Of a DNA stretch of 64,000 nt, positions 23,081 through 32,709 are shown one piece after another; within the stretch, counting starts at the first letter, position 1; each line of letters opens with the position of its first letter. The notes under the pieces were generated by a model that was not told the origin of the DNA, searched no databases, and saw nothing but the letters and a program-made list of their open reading frames with translations. Made by a program: the position numbers and the translations under genes. The stretch is from Emydura subglobosa (lineage: Eukaryota > Chordata > Testudines > Chelidae), in assembly GCA_007922225.1 (NCBI GenBank), contig ML679960.1, positions 3,362,032 to 3,426,031 of the forward strand, written 5' to 3'.

Positions 23081-23290
23081 GATAGTAGTTAGCATTGCTA
23101 GTGGTCAGAGCATTGGACCTGAAGCAGGAAAAATAGATTCCCCACTATACCTCTGATTCTCATTATGATCTTGGTCAAGACACTTTAACCTCCTTTTGCC
23201 TCAATTTCCCCCATCTGTAAAAAGAGATGATACCTAACTTCATAAAGCAGCTATGTCCTTAGATGAAAATCAGTAGATGGACACTAACTA
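23081..23290 (+). mobile_element. MIR SINE
   Basis: The usual MIR order is visible: a tRNA-like head (GTGGTCAGAGCATTGGACC), then TTGGTCAAGACACTTTAACC, CTCAATTTCCCCCATCTG and TAAAAAGAGATGATACC. Heavily mutated. Confidence 0.75.
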
Positions 23291-23890
23291 GGGAGTAATG
23301 GAACACAATCCCTGGCGCTATTGAGTTTTTTTATTCTGATAAAGCTGGTTCCACAGTACACCAGCAGATGGTGCAACTTATGCATATTGTCTGTTCTGGA
23401 CTGATGGTCTAAAAAACAGTTCAAGCTTCAGCTCATTGGGTACTCCATTGCACTGGGACTTGAGCTCAACTTCCCTGAGATTTTAGAATTAACAGAACAT
23501 TTTTTAGGCTGCTAGTTAGATGAAACCAACACTGGACGGATTTAATTCTTGGGGGCCAGATTGTGCCCTGTCTTGCATGCCAGTGCGAAGTACTAGGACA
23601 CAGGGTGCCCTTTACTCTTCTTTCGCCAATGTGTCATACCTCTGCTTCCAGAGGTGACGGACCCTGTAGAGCTACTATGTCCCTCTGTGGGTAGGGGCAG
23701 AGCCTGAACTGCACCCTCCCAGTATACCTGACAACTGATCTGTCAGGTTACATTTCCTCCTAGCAGGGACAGGAGCCAATTTCCCGCTGAAGCTGCTCCA
23801 GGGGCAACACAGTAACATGCTGCCCCTCGTTGTGGAGCAGATCACGAACAGATGACTAAGGATAAGATTATGTCACACAGGTCATGGAAT
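23291..23890. other. Intergenic sequence
   Basis: No gene-like frame. 23546-23660 resembles the dispersed reptile motif class (GCCAGATTGTGCCCTG) but is not assigned further. Confidence 0.35.
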
Positions 23891-24425
23891 CATGACATTT
23901 TCTGCTTAGGCAGGGTGGTGGTGAGGGGGAGAGCTGTCAGCCGGCGGGGAGCCGAGTGGCTCCCTCCTGCCCCCATGGGTGGGGAGAAAGAGGGACCCTG
24001 CTCCCAGGCGCCATGAGCGGCCGGGGGGGTCGTTGGTACTCCCAGCTGCCACTGGCAGCCCTGGCATTTCCCAGCTGCCATGGGTGGTGTGGGCCGCCTG
24101 AAGCACCAATCCACCACTGCAGGCAGCCCCCAGAGCTCTCAGCTGCTGCAGCATGAGTGGGGGACCCGAGCTCCAAGACACAGTAGGGGCGGGGGCCCCC
24201 GCAACTCTGAGCCGCCACTGTGGACAGCGGGGGTGGGGAGCACATCAGCCGTGACTCAGGAGCTCCCAGCCACAGCCCCAGGGGACGGGGACTCTGGAGC
24301 TCCAAAACGTGGGCCCCAAGGGCGGTGGGGGAACTGCAGAACCAGAGCTTCCAGCTCTCTGCCTCTGAGGCAGCCAGGAGGTGGGGAAGTACCCTGCCCT
24401 GCTGCTCTCATCTCACCCTACTCAG
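23891..24425. repeat. GC-rich degenerate minisatellite
   Basis: Irregular repeats of CAGCTGCCACTGGCAGCC, GAGCTCCCAGCCACAGCCCC and GGGGACGGGGACTC type words create open frames on both strands. None resembles a protein. The block abuts the left end of the DIRS element. It may belong to a separate GC-rich transposon, but no termini were found. Confidence 0.5.
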
Positions 24426-24440
24426 TTTGTCATAGATAAA

Positions 24441-24746
24441 ACAAGGTTACTTACCAGTAACTGCTGTTCTTCGAGATGTATTGCTCATGTCCATTCCAAT
24501 ATAAGTGTGTGCACACCTTCGTGCACGGCTACCGGAACTTTTTTCCCCTTAGCAGATCCCGTAGGGCCGGCTCTGGTGCCCCCTGGAGCCCCGCACACAT
24601 GCCGTGGTATATGAGGCGCTGCCGGCCCTACGCTCCTCTCAGTCCCTTCTTTCTGCCAACTCCGGCAGCGGGGAGGGGCGATGGGTTGTGGAATGGACAT
24701 AAGCAATACATCTTGAAGAACAACAGTTACTGGTAAGTAACCTTGT
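24441..24746 (-). repeat. DIRS terminal/internal complementary inverted repeat
   Basis: 24441-24497 (starting ACAAGGTTACTTACCAG) is matched in reverse complement by 24690-24746 (ending CTGGTAAGTAACCTTGT). The 57-bp arms are separated by about 190 bp of GC-rich DNA. Such complementary regions template the circular intermediate of DIRS elements. Confidence 0.85.
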
Positions 24747-24823
24747 TTTCTTCTTTGAGTGCTTGCTCACGCCCATTCCACTATCGGTGACTAACAAGCA
24801 ATACCTTTGGAGGTGGGTTGGAG

Positions 24824-25800
24824 TTACCAGTGAGCTGCCCTCAGCACCGCTCTGCCGAATCCCGCGTCCTCTCTCACCTGCTGAACGATGGCATAGTGGG
24901 ACGTGAAGGTGTGCACCAATGACCAGGTGGCAGCTTTGCAAATGTCCTGCAGGGGCTCTCCCTCCAGGAAGGCTATAGATGAGGCTTGAGCTCTGGTTGA
25001 GTGCACTGTGATGGTTCTCAGAAGCGGTGTCTTCGCCTGCTCGTAGCAGAACTTGATGCATGATGTAATCCACAAGGGTGGAGACAAGTGAGCCTTTCAT
25101 CCAGTCAGCCATTGCGATGAAGAGCTGCGTTGATTTCCGGAATGGCTTTGTGCTCGATGTAGAAGGTCAGGGCTCGTCTCACGTCCGGCAAATGCCATCT
25201 CTGCTCCTCCTCCAAACCGTGCGGTTTGTGAAAAAACACGGGGAGAAAAATATCTTGATTACAATGAAATAGGGAAACCACCTTGGGCAGGAAGGCTGGA
25301 TGTGGCCTCAACTGCACCTTATCCTTACTGTATAAGGGGGCTCCAAGGTCAAGGTCCCAATCTCGGAGACCCTCCTAGCTGAAGTAATGGCCACCAGGAA
25401 GGCTACCTTCCATGAAAGCATGAGTACAGGGCATAAAGCTATGGGTTCAAAGGGGGACCCCCAGGAGTCTCGAGAGGACAAGGTTGAGATCCCAGGGAGG
25501 CACCAGGTCATGGACCTGGGGATAAAGCCTCTCCACCCCCTTGAGGAACCTGACCAACATGGGATGGGAGAACAGCGATCTCCCCTCTAGCGGCTGATGA
25601 AAGGCTGAAATGGCCACCAGGCGAACCTTCAGCAAGGCCAGCACCAAATCCTGTACTCCAGGATTGCCTGTACAGGCGAGAGGCTGGGCAGAATGCCCCG
25701 GGACTCCACCCAACAGGTAAACCATTTCCACTTAGCCCGATACATGACCTGTGTAGAAGGCTTCCTGCTGCCAAGCAGGACTTGTTGGACCTGCACCAAG
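24824..25800 (-). pseudogene. DIRS tyrosine recombinase, frameshifted
   Basis: The protein is spread over several frames. The catalytic pattern is still readable: ARRVSE near 25358-25376 (first Arg), HSTRA near 24989-25003 (His-x-x-Arg), and KAATWSLVHTFTSHY ending at the Tyr codon 24893-24895. The N-terminal part includes STQVMYRAKWKWF near 25760. Intact enzyme would resolve circular DNA into the target by site-specific recombination. Frame breaks between the motifs make it a pseudogene. Confidence 0.8.
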
Positions 25801-25872
25801 CAGGCTCTCGCTCTCTCCGTCAGCCACAGAGCCTCCAGGCCATGAGGTGCAGGGAGTCCAGGTCTGGGTGCA

Positions 25873-26584
25873 TCAGGCGACCATGGTCCTGGGATAAAAG
25901 TTCGTGCCACCTTGGGAGCTCCAGGGTGGGGTGATCGAAAGGTCCAACAGCATGCTGAACCAGTGCTGTCTCGGCCAGGCTGGAGCGATGAGTATAACAT
26001 CTGCTCTGTCCCTCTTTATTTTCAGCAGGACCTTGAGCAGGAGCAGAATGGATGGGAATGCGTACGTGAGGGCCTCTGTCCAGTCGATGAGGAACGTGTC
26101 AGAAATCGATCCAGTCTCATGACCCCGAAGCGAGCAGAACCTCGGACACTTTGTGTTGCAGGCCGACGCGAACAGCTCTAGTTGGGGAACTCCCCACTTC
26201 TGGAAGATCATGTCCACCACCTTTGGGTGTAGTGACCAGTCATGGTGGGGTAGAAACAAAGGGCTGAGGCGATCCGCCTCGTCGTTCCTCACACCCGGGA
26301 GATGAGAGGCCATCAGGTGGAAATGGTGCCTCACGTCAGGGTCCCACAGATGGATAGCTTCCTCGCAAAGGGCTGAGGAGTGCACTCCCCCCTGCCTGTT
26401 TATGTAAAACATGGCTGCGATGTTGTCCGTCAGCACCTGCACCACTCTGCCCGTCAGGAATCAAAGGAACACCTTGCACACTAGGCGAATGGCCTTCAGC
26501 TCCTTCATGTTGATGTGCAGGCGCCTCTCCTCCCTCGACCAGAGTCCCTGAGTGCCTAGGTTGGCGCTGATGTGGGCTCCCCAT
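25873..26584 (-). pseudogene. DIRS RNase H-like region
   Basis: The longest frame (26445-25873) reads VQVLTDNIAAMFYINRQGG, then HLPGVRNDEADRLS, then LELFASACNTKCPRFCS and VILIAPAWPRQHWF. These are the conserved blocks that follow the RT in DIRS polyproteins. The upstream part (26584-26446) is in another frame, ending WGAHIS.. and LHINMKELKAIRL. The segment would remove RNA from the cDNA hybrid; here it is interrupted. Confidence 0.8.
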
Positions 26585-26744
26585 CCTAAGTTCGAAGCGT
26601 CGGAAATTAGGGTGACCAACGGGACCAGTTCCCTGAACGGAACACCCTGGGAGTCCGCCACCAGTTTAGGGAGGCTAAGACGGGTGGGGGAACCGTGACC
26701 ACCCAGTCCAAGGGGTGTCTGCTCGGCACATATACCAAGGCCAA

Positions 26745-27640
26745 TCATGCCTGAAGCAGTCTGAGCCTCAGGTGAGCTGGTTTCACTACGTACGTGCACG
26801 CCACCATGTGGCCTAACAGCTGTAGGCAGTGCCTGGCTGTTGTCGTGGGGCATCGGTGCAGCTGGGAGATGATAGAGACCATCGCCTTGAAATGTGGGTG
26901 AGGCAGGGAGGCTCTGGCCTGGGAAGCGTCCAGGGTAGCCCCAATGAATTCTATGCATTGCACTGGGGTCAATGTGGACTTCTGTTCATTTACGAGTAGC
27001 CCTAACCTGTGACACAGAGAGCGAGGGTCACGCTCTCCTGAACTTGGGACCTGGATCTGCCCCTGATCAGTCAATTATCCAGGTAAGGAAAAATTTGCAC
27101 ACCTTTTCGTCTCAGGTGGGCAGCCACTACCGCTATGCACTTGATGAACACCCTTGGAACCGAAGATAGGCCAAAGGGTAGGGCTGTAAATGGGCAGTGG
27201 GAGCCAGCCACCGTGAAACGGAGAAAACGCCTGTGGCTGGGAAGGACAGACACATGAAAGTATGCGTCCTTGAGGTCGAGGGTGGCATTCCAGTCTCCTG
27301 GATCCAGGGAAGGGATTACGGAGGCTAGGGAGACCATGCGAAACCTGAGTCGATTGACATATTTGTTTAGACGACACAGATCTAATATGGGTCTCAGACC
27401 CCCTTTGCCTTGGGGATGAGGAAGTACCTGGAATAGAACTCCTTCCCCCTTCTGCCTTGAGGAACCATTTCCACCACTCCCAGACTAAGGAGGGTGTCCA
27501 CCTCCTGAAAGAGAAGTTGCTTGTGAGATGGGTCCCTGAAGAGGGATGGAGAGGGTTGTTGGGGGGGTAGATGTAAACTGCAGGGCATAGCCCGCTGAGA
27601 TGATCCCAAGGACCCAACAGTCTGAAGTGATTTTTGCCCA
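26745..27640 (-). pseudogene. DIRS reverse transcriptase, frameshifted with stops
   Basis: Conserved blocks in order: QEVDTLLSLGVVEMVP and FYSRYFLIPKAKGV (near 27520-27394), SLDPGDWNATLDLKDAYFHV (near 27310-27250), LPFGLSSVPRVF, and the active-site region PYLDN at about 27075-27089. The codon after N is TGA where the family usually has Trp. The next frame continues HRLGLLVNEQKSTLTPVQ. Frame changes near 27400 and 27075 separate the blocks. Confidence 0.82.
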
Positions 27641-28170
27641 TTTGGGGTAGAAGGGCTTAACCTGTTTAGGAAGGGGCAGGGCGGATCCAGGAGAGCAGTC
27701 GGGGTGCCACCCTTGGGCGCACCATCAACATTGTCTCCTCTGGTTGCCCAACCTCCTGGAGGGGGCCCTTGCTGGGGAGCTGAGGACGAGCTGGGGGGGC
27801 TGATTTCTTCTTCTAAACCCCCTATTTCTATCCCTATGCTGTAACCCGTGTCATAGCCCCTATACTGTCCCTCCCCTTTTGTACATAGTTAAGTCCCCTT
27901 GTATACTAGTAGACAGTAGAGACTCCCCTGACTGGGCAAGTCCCTGTCAATCACCCAAGGAGGGGTCAATAGTTCACAATGGTAGATCCAGTTATGTACA
28001 TAGTTAGCCAATAAGAGAAGGCCATGTGTTGGTTGAGGGACGTGCGCAAAGGCTATGTGCCGTGTGCACCATCCAAGGGACGTGCGCAGAGGCCTTGGTG
28101 CCGTGTGCAAACCCCCTGAAAGAGCGGGAAATCCCGACCATCGGATTGGTCCCCAGGGGTGCCCAGCAGA

Positions 28171-28180
28171 CTATATAACA
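28171..28180 (+). promoter_or_regulatory. TATA box of the nested LTR
   Basis: CTATATAACA with a CCAAT motif about 160 bp upstream. It would drive transcription on the + strand, against the DIRS direction. Confidence 0.6.
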
Positions 28181-28269
28181 CCGTGTATGACACCAGTTGG
28201 TTGCTGCCGCTCTGCAGTGCGAACGCGAGGGAAGAAAGGGTGAGATCTGATTGTAGGAGAATAGATTGA

Positions 28270-28350
28270 ACGAGGACGAGAAGCAGACGGGCTGCGGACC
28301 AGGAGGAGAAGCAGACAGGCTGCGGACCAGGAGGAGAAGCAGACGATTGA
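28270..28350 (+). repeat. 28-bp tandem repeat in the LTR
   Basis: About 2.7 copies of a 28-bp unit containing GGAGAAGCAGAC and GGCTGCGGACC. It lies downstream of the TATA box, so it is in the transcribed part of the LTR. Confidence 0.85.
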
Positions 28351-28459
28351 CCGTAGACGACAACACCAACCGGTGAAGAACAAGAGTGAGACTGTCTAAC
28401 ACCAGAGACTCTTGGGTGGCCTGGGAATATACATCTGGGACCTTGGGTACATCCCAACC

Positions 28460-28469
28460 NNNNNNNNNN
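28460..28469. other. Assembly gap (10 N)
   Basis: Ten N bases inside the nested LTR. A fixed-size run of 10 may stand for a gap of unknown length. Confidence 0.99.
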
Positions 28470-28520
28470 GGTACCTGCTCTCTGATGTGATCTTCTATCG
28501 CTCAGAGCTTCTAACAATGC

Positions 28521-29956
28521 CTATAGGGTTCGAAAGGCCTGGGCTGAGGCTTTGGTTGCTGCTGTGCCTGGGGCATGACTGACGCCTGGAAAACTGGGGC
28601 ATGTACAAGCCCAGGGAGCAAAGCGTGGCCATGGAGTCCTTCAGACCGTGCAACTTCACATCGGTCTGGTCTGAGAATAGGGTCAACCCATCAAAGGGGC
28701 AGTCCTGGATAGACTGTTGCACCTCCTGGGACAGGCCCGAGGATTGCAGCCACAAGCACCTTCGCATACAGATGGCGGAGGCTCTGGCCCTGCCCATCGA
28801 GTCAGCAGCAGCATAGGACATCTGGAGCGCTGCCCTAGCCACCGTGGTTCCCTCCTCCACGATAGTGCTAAAATCTGCAGCCTGGTCCTGGGGCAGGGCC
28901 TCGGCAAACCGCCTGAGGGAGTTCCACAGATTGAAATTATATCTGCCCAGGAGGGCCTGATGGTTGGCAATCCTAAACTGAAGGCTTGCTGTGGAATAAA
29001 TCTCTCTGCCAAACAAGTCCAGCTTCTTATTGTCCTTGTTCTTGGGAGTCAACCCTGGCTGACCTTGCCTGTCTCGCTGGTTAGCCGCGTCTACTACCAA
29101 GGTTCCCGGGGCAGGATGTGTGAACAAATACTCAAACCCCTTAGCCGGGACATAATATTTCTTCTAGGTCACCTTTGACGTAGGGGCGACCAAGGAAGGG
29201 GTTTGCCACAGGGCCACCACAATCTTAAGGACCCCTTCGTGGACTGGGAGGGCAACTCACACTGGGGCAGCTGCTGCCAGCACATTAAAGAGGCTATCTG
29301 CTGCCTCTTTTAGCTCCTCCACCTCCAGTCCCAGGTTGGAGGCCACCCTCTTGAGCAGCTCCTGGTGCGCCCTGAAATCCTCCAATGGCACAGAGTGATC
29401 CCGGGAGACTGCCTTGTCCGGCGAGGAGGAAGACTGCAGAGGTGCAGCCTGCATGTGTGCCCCCTCCTGGCGAAGGGTTGCACCCGCTGAGGTTCCCTCC
29501 AAGGGGTCCGACTCCTCGTCCGAGGAGTGATGCCGATGGGCCTTGTCCTGTGCTGAGGGCATGGACTGCACCCCCGATGATTGAATGGATTGAGGCCCCA
29601 GCCCCACCTGGATACTCCATGGGGTCCAATACGGCCATTGTTGTGGCCATTGTCCCTGGGCCCAACCCAGGGCCAACTGCGCCACAGGCTCTGACTGTCC
29701 CCCCTGGAAGACCCCGAAGCATCATCAAAGTCAGATCTGGACCAGCGGTGCCGTGTTCGTCCTCGGTCCTGGGTGCCCTTCCGTGCCGGGGACGGCCCTC
29801 TCGACGCCTCCGACCTGGAGGACGATGAGGACTGCCTCCGTAACTGCAAGCAGTGCCGACGGGCGGGGGCACGCTCCAAAGAGCTAGAGGTACCAGAGCG
29901 TCGTCTCGGTACCGATGATTTCCGCTGTCTCTTGCCCTGAGGCTCCTCTTAAACAA
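28521..29956 (-). pseudogene. DIRS gag-like ORF, broken
   Basis: The frame 29127-28521 reads KKLDLFGREIYSTASLQ, FRIANHQALLGRYNFNLW, EEGTTVARAALQMSYAAAD and DCPFDGLTLFSDQTD. These are the typical conserved stretches of vertebrate DIRS gag proteins. The part nearer the 5' end (29956-29257) is Arg/Ser/Pro-rich in two overlapping frames and resembles the basic N-terminal region. The two parts are in different frames. The 3' end meets the LTR insertion site. Confidence 0.75.
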
Positions 29957-30045
29957 GGGGAATAGTACTTGCTGTGAGCAAGGTTAGTTCCAGCAACCGT
30001 CACGAAACTGAGGGGGCATAGGGCCGGCAGCACCTCTCTACCAAC

Positions 30046-30160
30046 TTTATTTCTACTACCCTCTACCAAATTTTTACCAGCAGTGATTTTATATTTACTT
30101 CTAGATCATTGATGAAAATGTTGAAAAGCATCAAGCCTAATCAAAAGGCTAAGTATATTA
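30046..30160 (-). mobile_element. CR1 LINE fragment, inverted
   Basis: CTAGATCATTGATGAAAATG and the following bases are the antisense of a conserved CR1 RT region. Only a short piece remains beside the DIRS right end. Confidence 0.5.
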
Positions 30161-31105
30161 CATCTATTGTCTATATTACTCTTCAGCGGTTCCCTTTCAG
30201 TAATTGCCTTTTACTGACTGGATGGGCTGTCTGTGTTTTGCCTCTGTTCCCTCTGATCTTCCTCTGTTTTGTCAAGGGTGCAATGTATATGTCAGTTTCT
30301 AGGCTGCATGCCTCCATGTGAATTTTCTCTTTTCTTCTTTGGTGCCATACAGGTTTTTCTAAGGTCCCTAAATTGCAATTGTTCCATCTTCCTCCACATC
30401 TATCCTATCGTTGTTCTCAACCTGATCTGGGTCATCCTTTGTGATCCATCCTACAGCATTTCTATTTCACTGAGACTTCACAGCTGGTGTTTGTCTTTCT
30501 ACAATGGAAAGCTGCTTTGCACTTCATACGTACATAATAACCTTTTGGGGCTTTGATGGGGAAGATGTGCAGTGCTTCATCAACAAGAACCAATCTATGT
30601 CCCTGTTGAGGATTCTTTCTTCTAGTAATATTTTCTCGTCTGGTTGGAAGCTTTCTGGGTCTGAGATCACTGCTGTCTTTCCACCCCAGGACCTGACCTG
30701 TAAGCTGCTCAATTGGGTCAATTGTCCCTGACTTCTGCATGGATCAGCTCAATCCACTGCTGTTCTAGCAGCCTCCACACAGAGCTTTCACACAAAGCTG
30801 GAACCTAACATTCTGTTCTAAAAAGCCTCTGTCCCTCTCCATACAAACACAACATCCTACCAATAGCATCTGTACTGTATTTAGTCTAAAAGCTTTCAGG
30901 AATTTGCCCCACTAGCCATCTTTTGTTTACTGAACCACTTATATAAAATAATACAAAAAGGAGCATACAGCCTGGTGGGATATCCCACATACAGATATAG
31001 TGCAAACACTTCACACTTGGCCATTTCATTCATTGTAAAAATCAGTGTCTCCTCCAAAGTAGGAAACACGCATCAGCTCTTCAAAATGAGGGCTGCAGCA
31101 AACTT
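30161..31105. other. Intergenic sequence with unassigned coding-like remnant
   Basis: On the - strand between 30740 and 30462 two overlapping frames look protein-like (for example DPESFQPDEKILLEERIL and DPIEQLTGQVLGWKD). This may be a decayed transposon or retrogene piece; I cannot name it. The rest has no recognised feature. Confidence 0.3.
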
Positions 31106-32420
31106 GTGAAATCCCATCTGATACAAAAGATTTTTTTCATCTGCCCTAGTCTATGTAAGGAATTCAGCACCAAGAACAGCTCCGGGTCACACAGATGAAA
31201 AGATCATGAATATAATTAACTTGTTCTAATTAGTGTGACAGTGAACCATGATGAGTAGCTGCACATAAATATGAATTTTAGTTTTAAAAGAGTTTTTATA
31301 TGTAATAAAGATAGTTAAGTGATCGTGGCTAAAAATCCAAGATGGCAGCCAGAGGGAATTAGAGATGAGAGAACCAAAATGGTGGCCTTAAAACAATTTG
31401 ACCAATAGCAAGCAGGCAGGATGGAGTGAAATAAAGGTTACTTCAAAACCTGAAGGGAGGGGCCAGTCAGGCAAAAAGTGCAGGTTCTCATTCAGATCCA
31501 GCTTGATTGACAGATGTGTTTAACAGCTGTGACTGGTTTGTAACAGCAACCAATCAGAGAAGCTCAAAGATGACTGGTAGAATGGGTATGCTAATAGCTA
31601 GGACTGAAAGAGCCAATCAGAGAAGGTCAAAATCTATACATAGGGCATTTACTAAAGCATGTCAGCACTCTGCAAGTGGAAGACAGTGTGTGTGGAGCAA
31701 GTGGAAGGAATCAGCAAAAGATCAGTAGACAGAATGAAGCAGCAAAATTTTAGCTAAAAGAACAACTGAAATCACTGAAGAAAAAGAGGTGAGATCAAAA
31801 AAGTGGAAGCAGCCATAACACCACCTATGGCTACTTGATAGAGCAGAAGGACCATGGCTGAGCAGACTACCAACAAGCAAGCGTGATGACCTCAATGTAA
31901 GGAATGAATGTGTGTGCATGAGATAATGAAGCTGAATGCGTGCGTATGTGTATCATTTTATGCAGAGGTTTCAAGGTTTAAAAACTTGCAGTCAGCTTCC
32001 TACATGAGATTGATCACTTATGAAGAGTGTAACTATGTAAAGGTTTTTTCCCCTATTGTATGATATTGCAATATTGGTATACTTGTGTTATGGAGACTTT
32101 GTTGTTGCATTTATGATATTGCAGCACTGGGTATCAATGTGTATATGTGCCAAGAAAATTTTTCTTTTGAAGTATATCTTGTGAAAGAATTTCTTGCTTT
32201 TTAGATTCATTGTTAGGAAATATTGTTACAAAAGAGAGGTTCTTATGTTTTTGAAGAATTACTGCCTGAGCGTCAATCCTTTGAGCGGAAGGCTATATCC
32301 GTGTCCTCCCCAAAGTAAAGAGTCAGTCTGTTTTGGGGGAATTTCCCAATGGTAAGAGGGAAAACCCTGGTAAAACCCTCGCAATTCCATTAGAGCAGGC
32401 CACCTCCTGTTACCCACCAA
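31106..32420 (+). mobile_element. LTR-like unit, copy 1 of a direct pair
   Basis: It shares ordered blocks with 32710-34125: CTATGTAAGGAATTCAGCACCA at 31153, ATGGCAGCC near 31340, GAAATAAAGGTTAC at 31428, and ATTACTGCCTGAGCGTCAAT at 32260. CCAATCAGAG motifs (31551 and 31614) and a TATA-like CTATACATAG (31634) precede the transcribed part. The layout suggests an LTR with U3, R and U5. No viral gene lies between the two copies. Confidence 0.55.
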
Positions 32421-32709
32421 ACTGGACAAATTGATAAGCCAATTAGGGGTGTAGGCAGGCCAATGTGGTCAAATTTTGGGGTAATGTATCAGCTGACAAA
32501 TACATGTGTGCTAGGATTATGTTCACATGACACAGATGTGCACATTACACCATCCTTCTGCTGCCCAGATGAACCTGTTCCTGTAAAGCAACAGGATGCT
32601 GTCTAACTTAGACAGGAACCAGGATCAGATTTGCACACAAATGATCAAACAGAATTTCAACATTTGCAGCCCTCATTTAGATTTCCTGTATCAGGGACTA
32701 TAAGGAGAA

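Larger units (their letters stand above)
27840..28516 (+). mobile_element. LTR (apparently solo) of an endogenous retrovirus-like element, nested in the DIRS
   Basis: The sequence begins TGTAACCC and ends CTTCTAACA, the usual TG...CA form, and is flanked by the 4-bp direct repeat ATGC (27836-27839 and 28517-28520). It has a CCAATAAGAG box at about 28010 and a TATA box (CTATATAACA) at 28171-28180, on the + strand. Three approximate 28-bp repeats lie at about 28270-28350. A 10-N gap interrupts the part after the promoter, so the true size is unknown and an internal provirus could be missing. No internal viral genes are present here. Confidence 0.7.
24440..30045 (-). mobile_element. DIRS-family tyrosine-recombinase retrotransposon, degenerate
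   Basis: Reading on the - strand the order is gag-like (29956-28521), reverse transcriptase (about 27640-26745), RNase H (about 26584-25880) and tyrosine recombinase (about 25800-24824), then a hairpin-forming terminal region (24441-24746). That order, with a recombinase instead of an integrase, defines DIRS elements. Terminal inverted similarity is visible: GCGCTGCCGGCCCTACG at about 24617 against the complement of CATAGGGCCGGCAGCACC at 30016. Stops and frameshifts break every ORF, so it is inactive. A + strand LTR (27840-28516) is inserted between gag and RT. End positions are approximate; DIRS elements leave no target duplication to fix them. Confidence 0.88.

Noticed and set aside
23937..24439. 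Open frames of about 120 codons on both strands in GC-rich DNA
   Set aside because: Overlapping frames in all phases in a minisatellite; composition explains them.
28004..28517. - strand open frames of 132-154 codons over the nested LTR and gap
   Set aside because: They are antisense to the LTR, contain its 28-bp repeat and run across N bases; not a gene.
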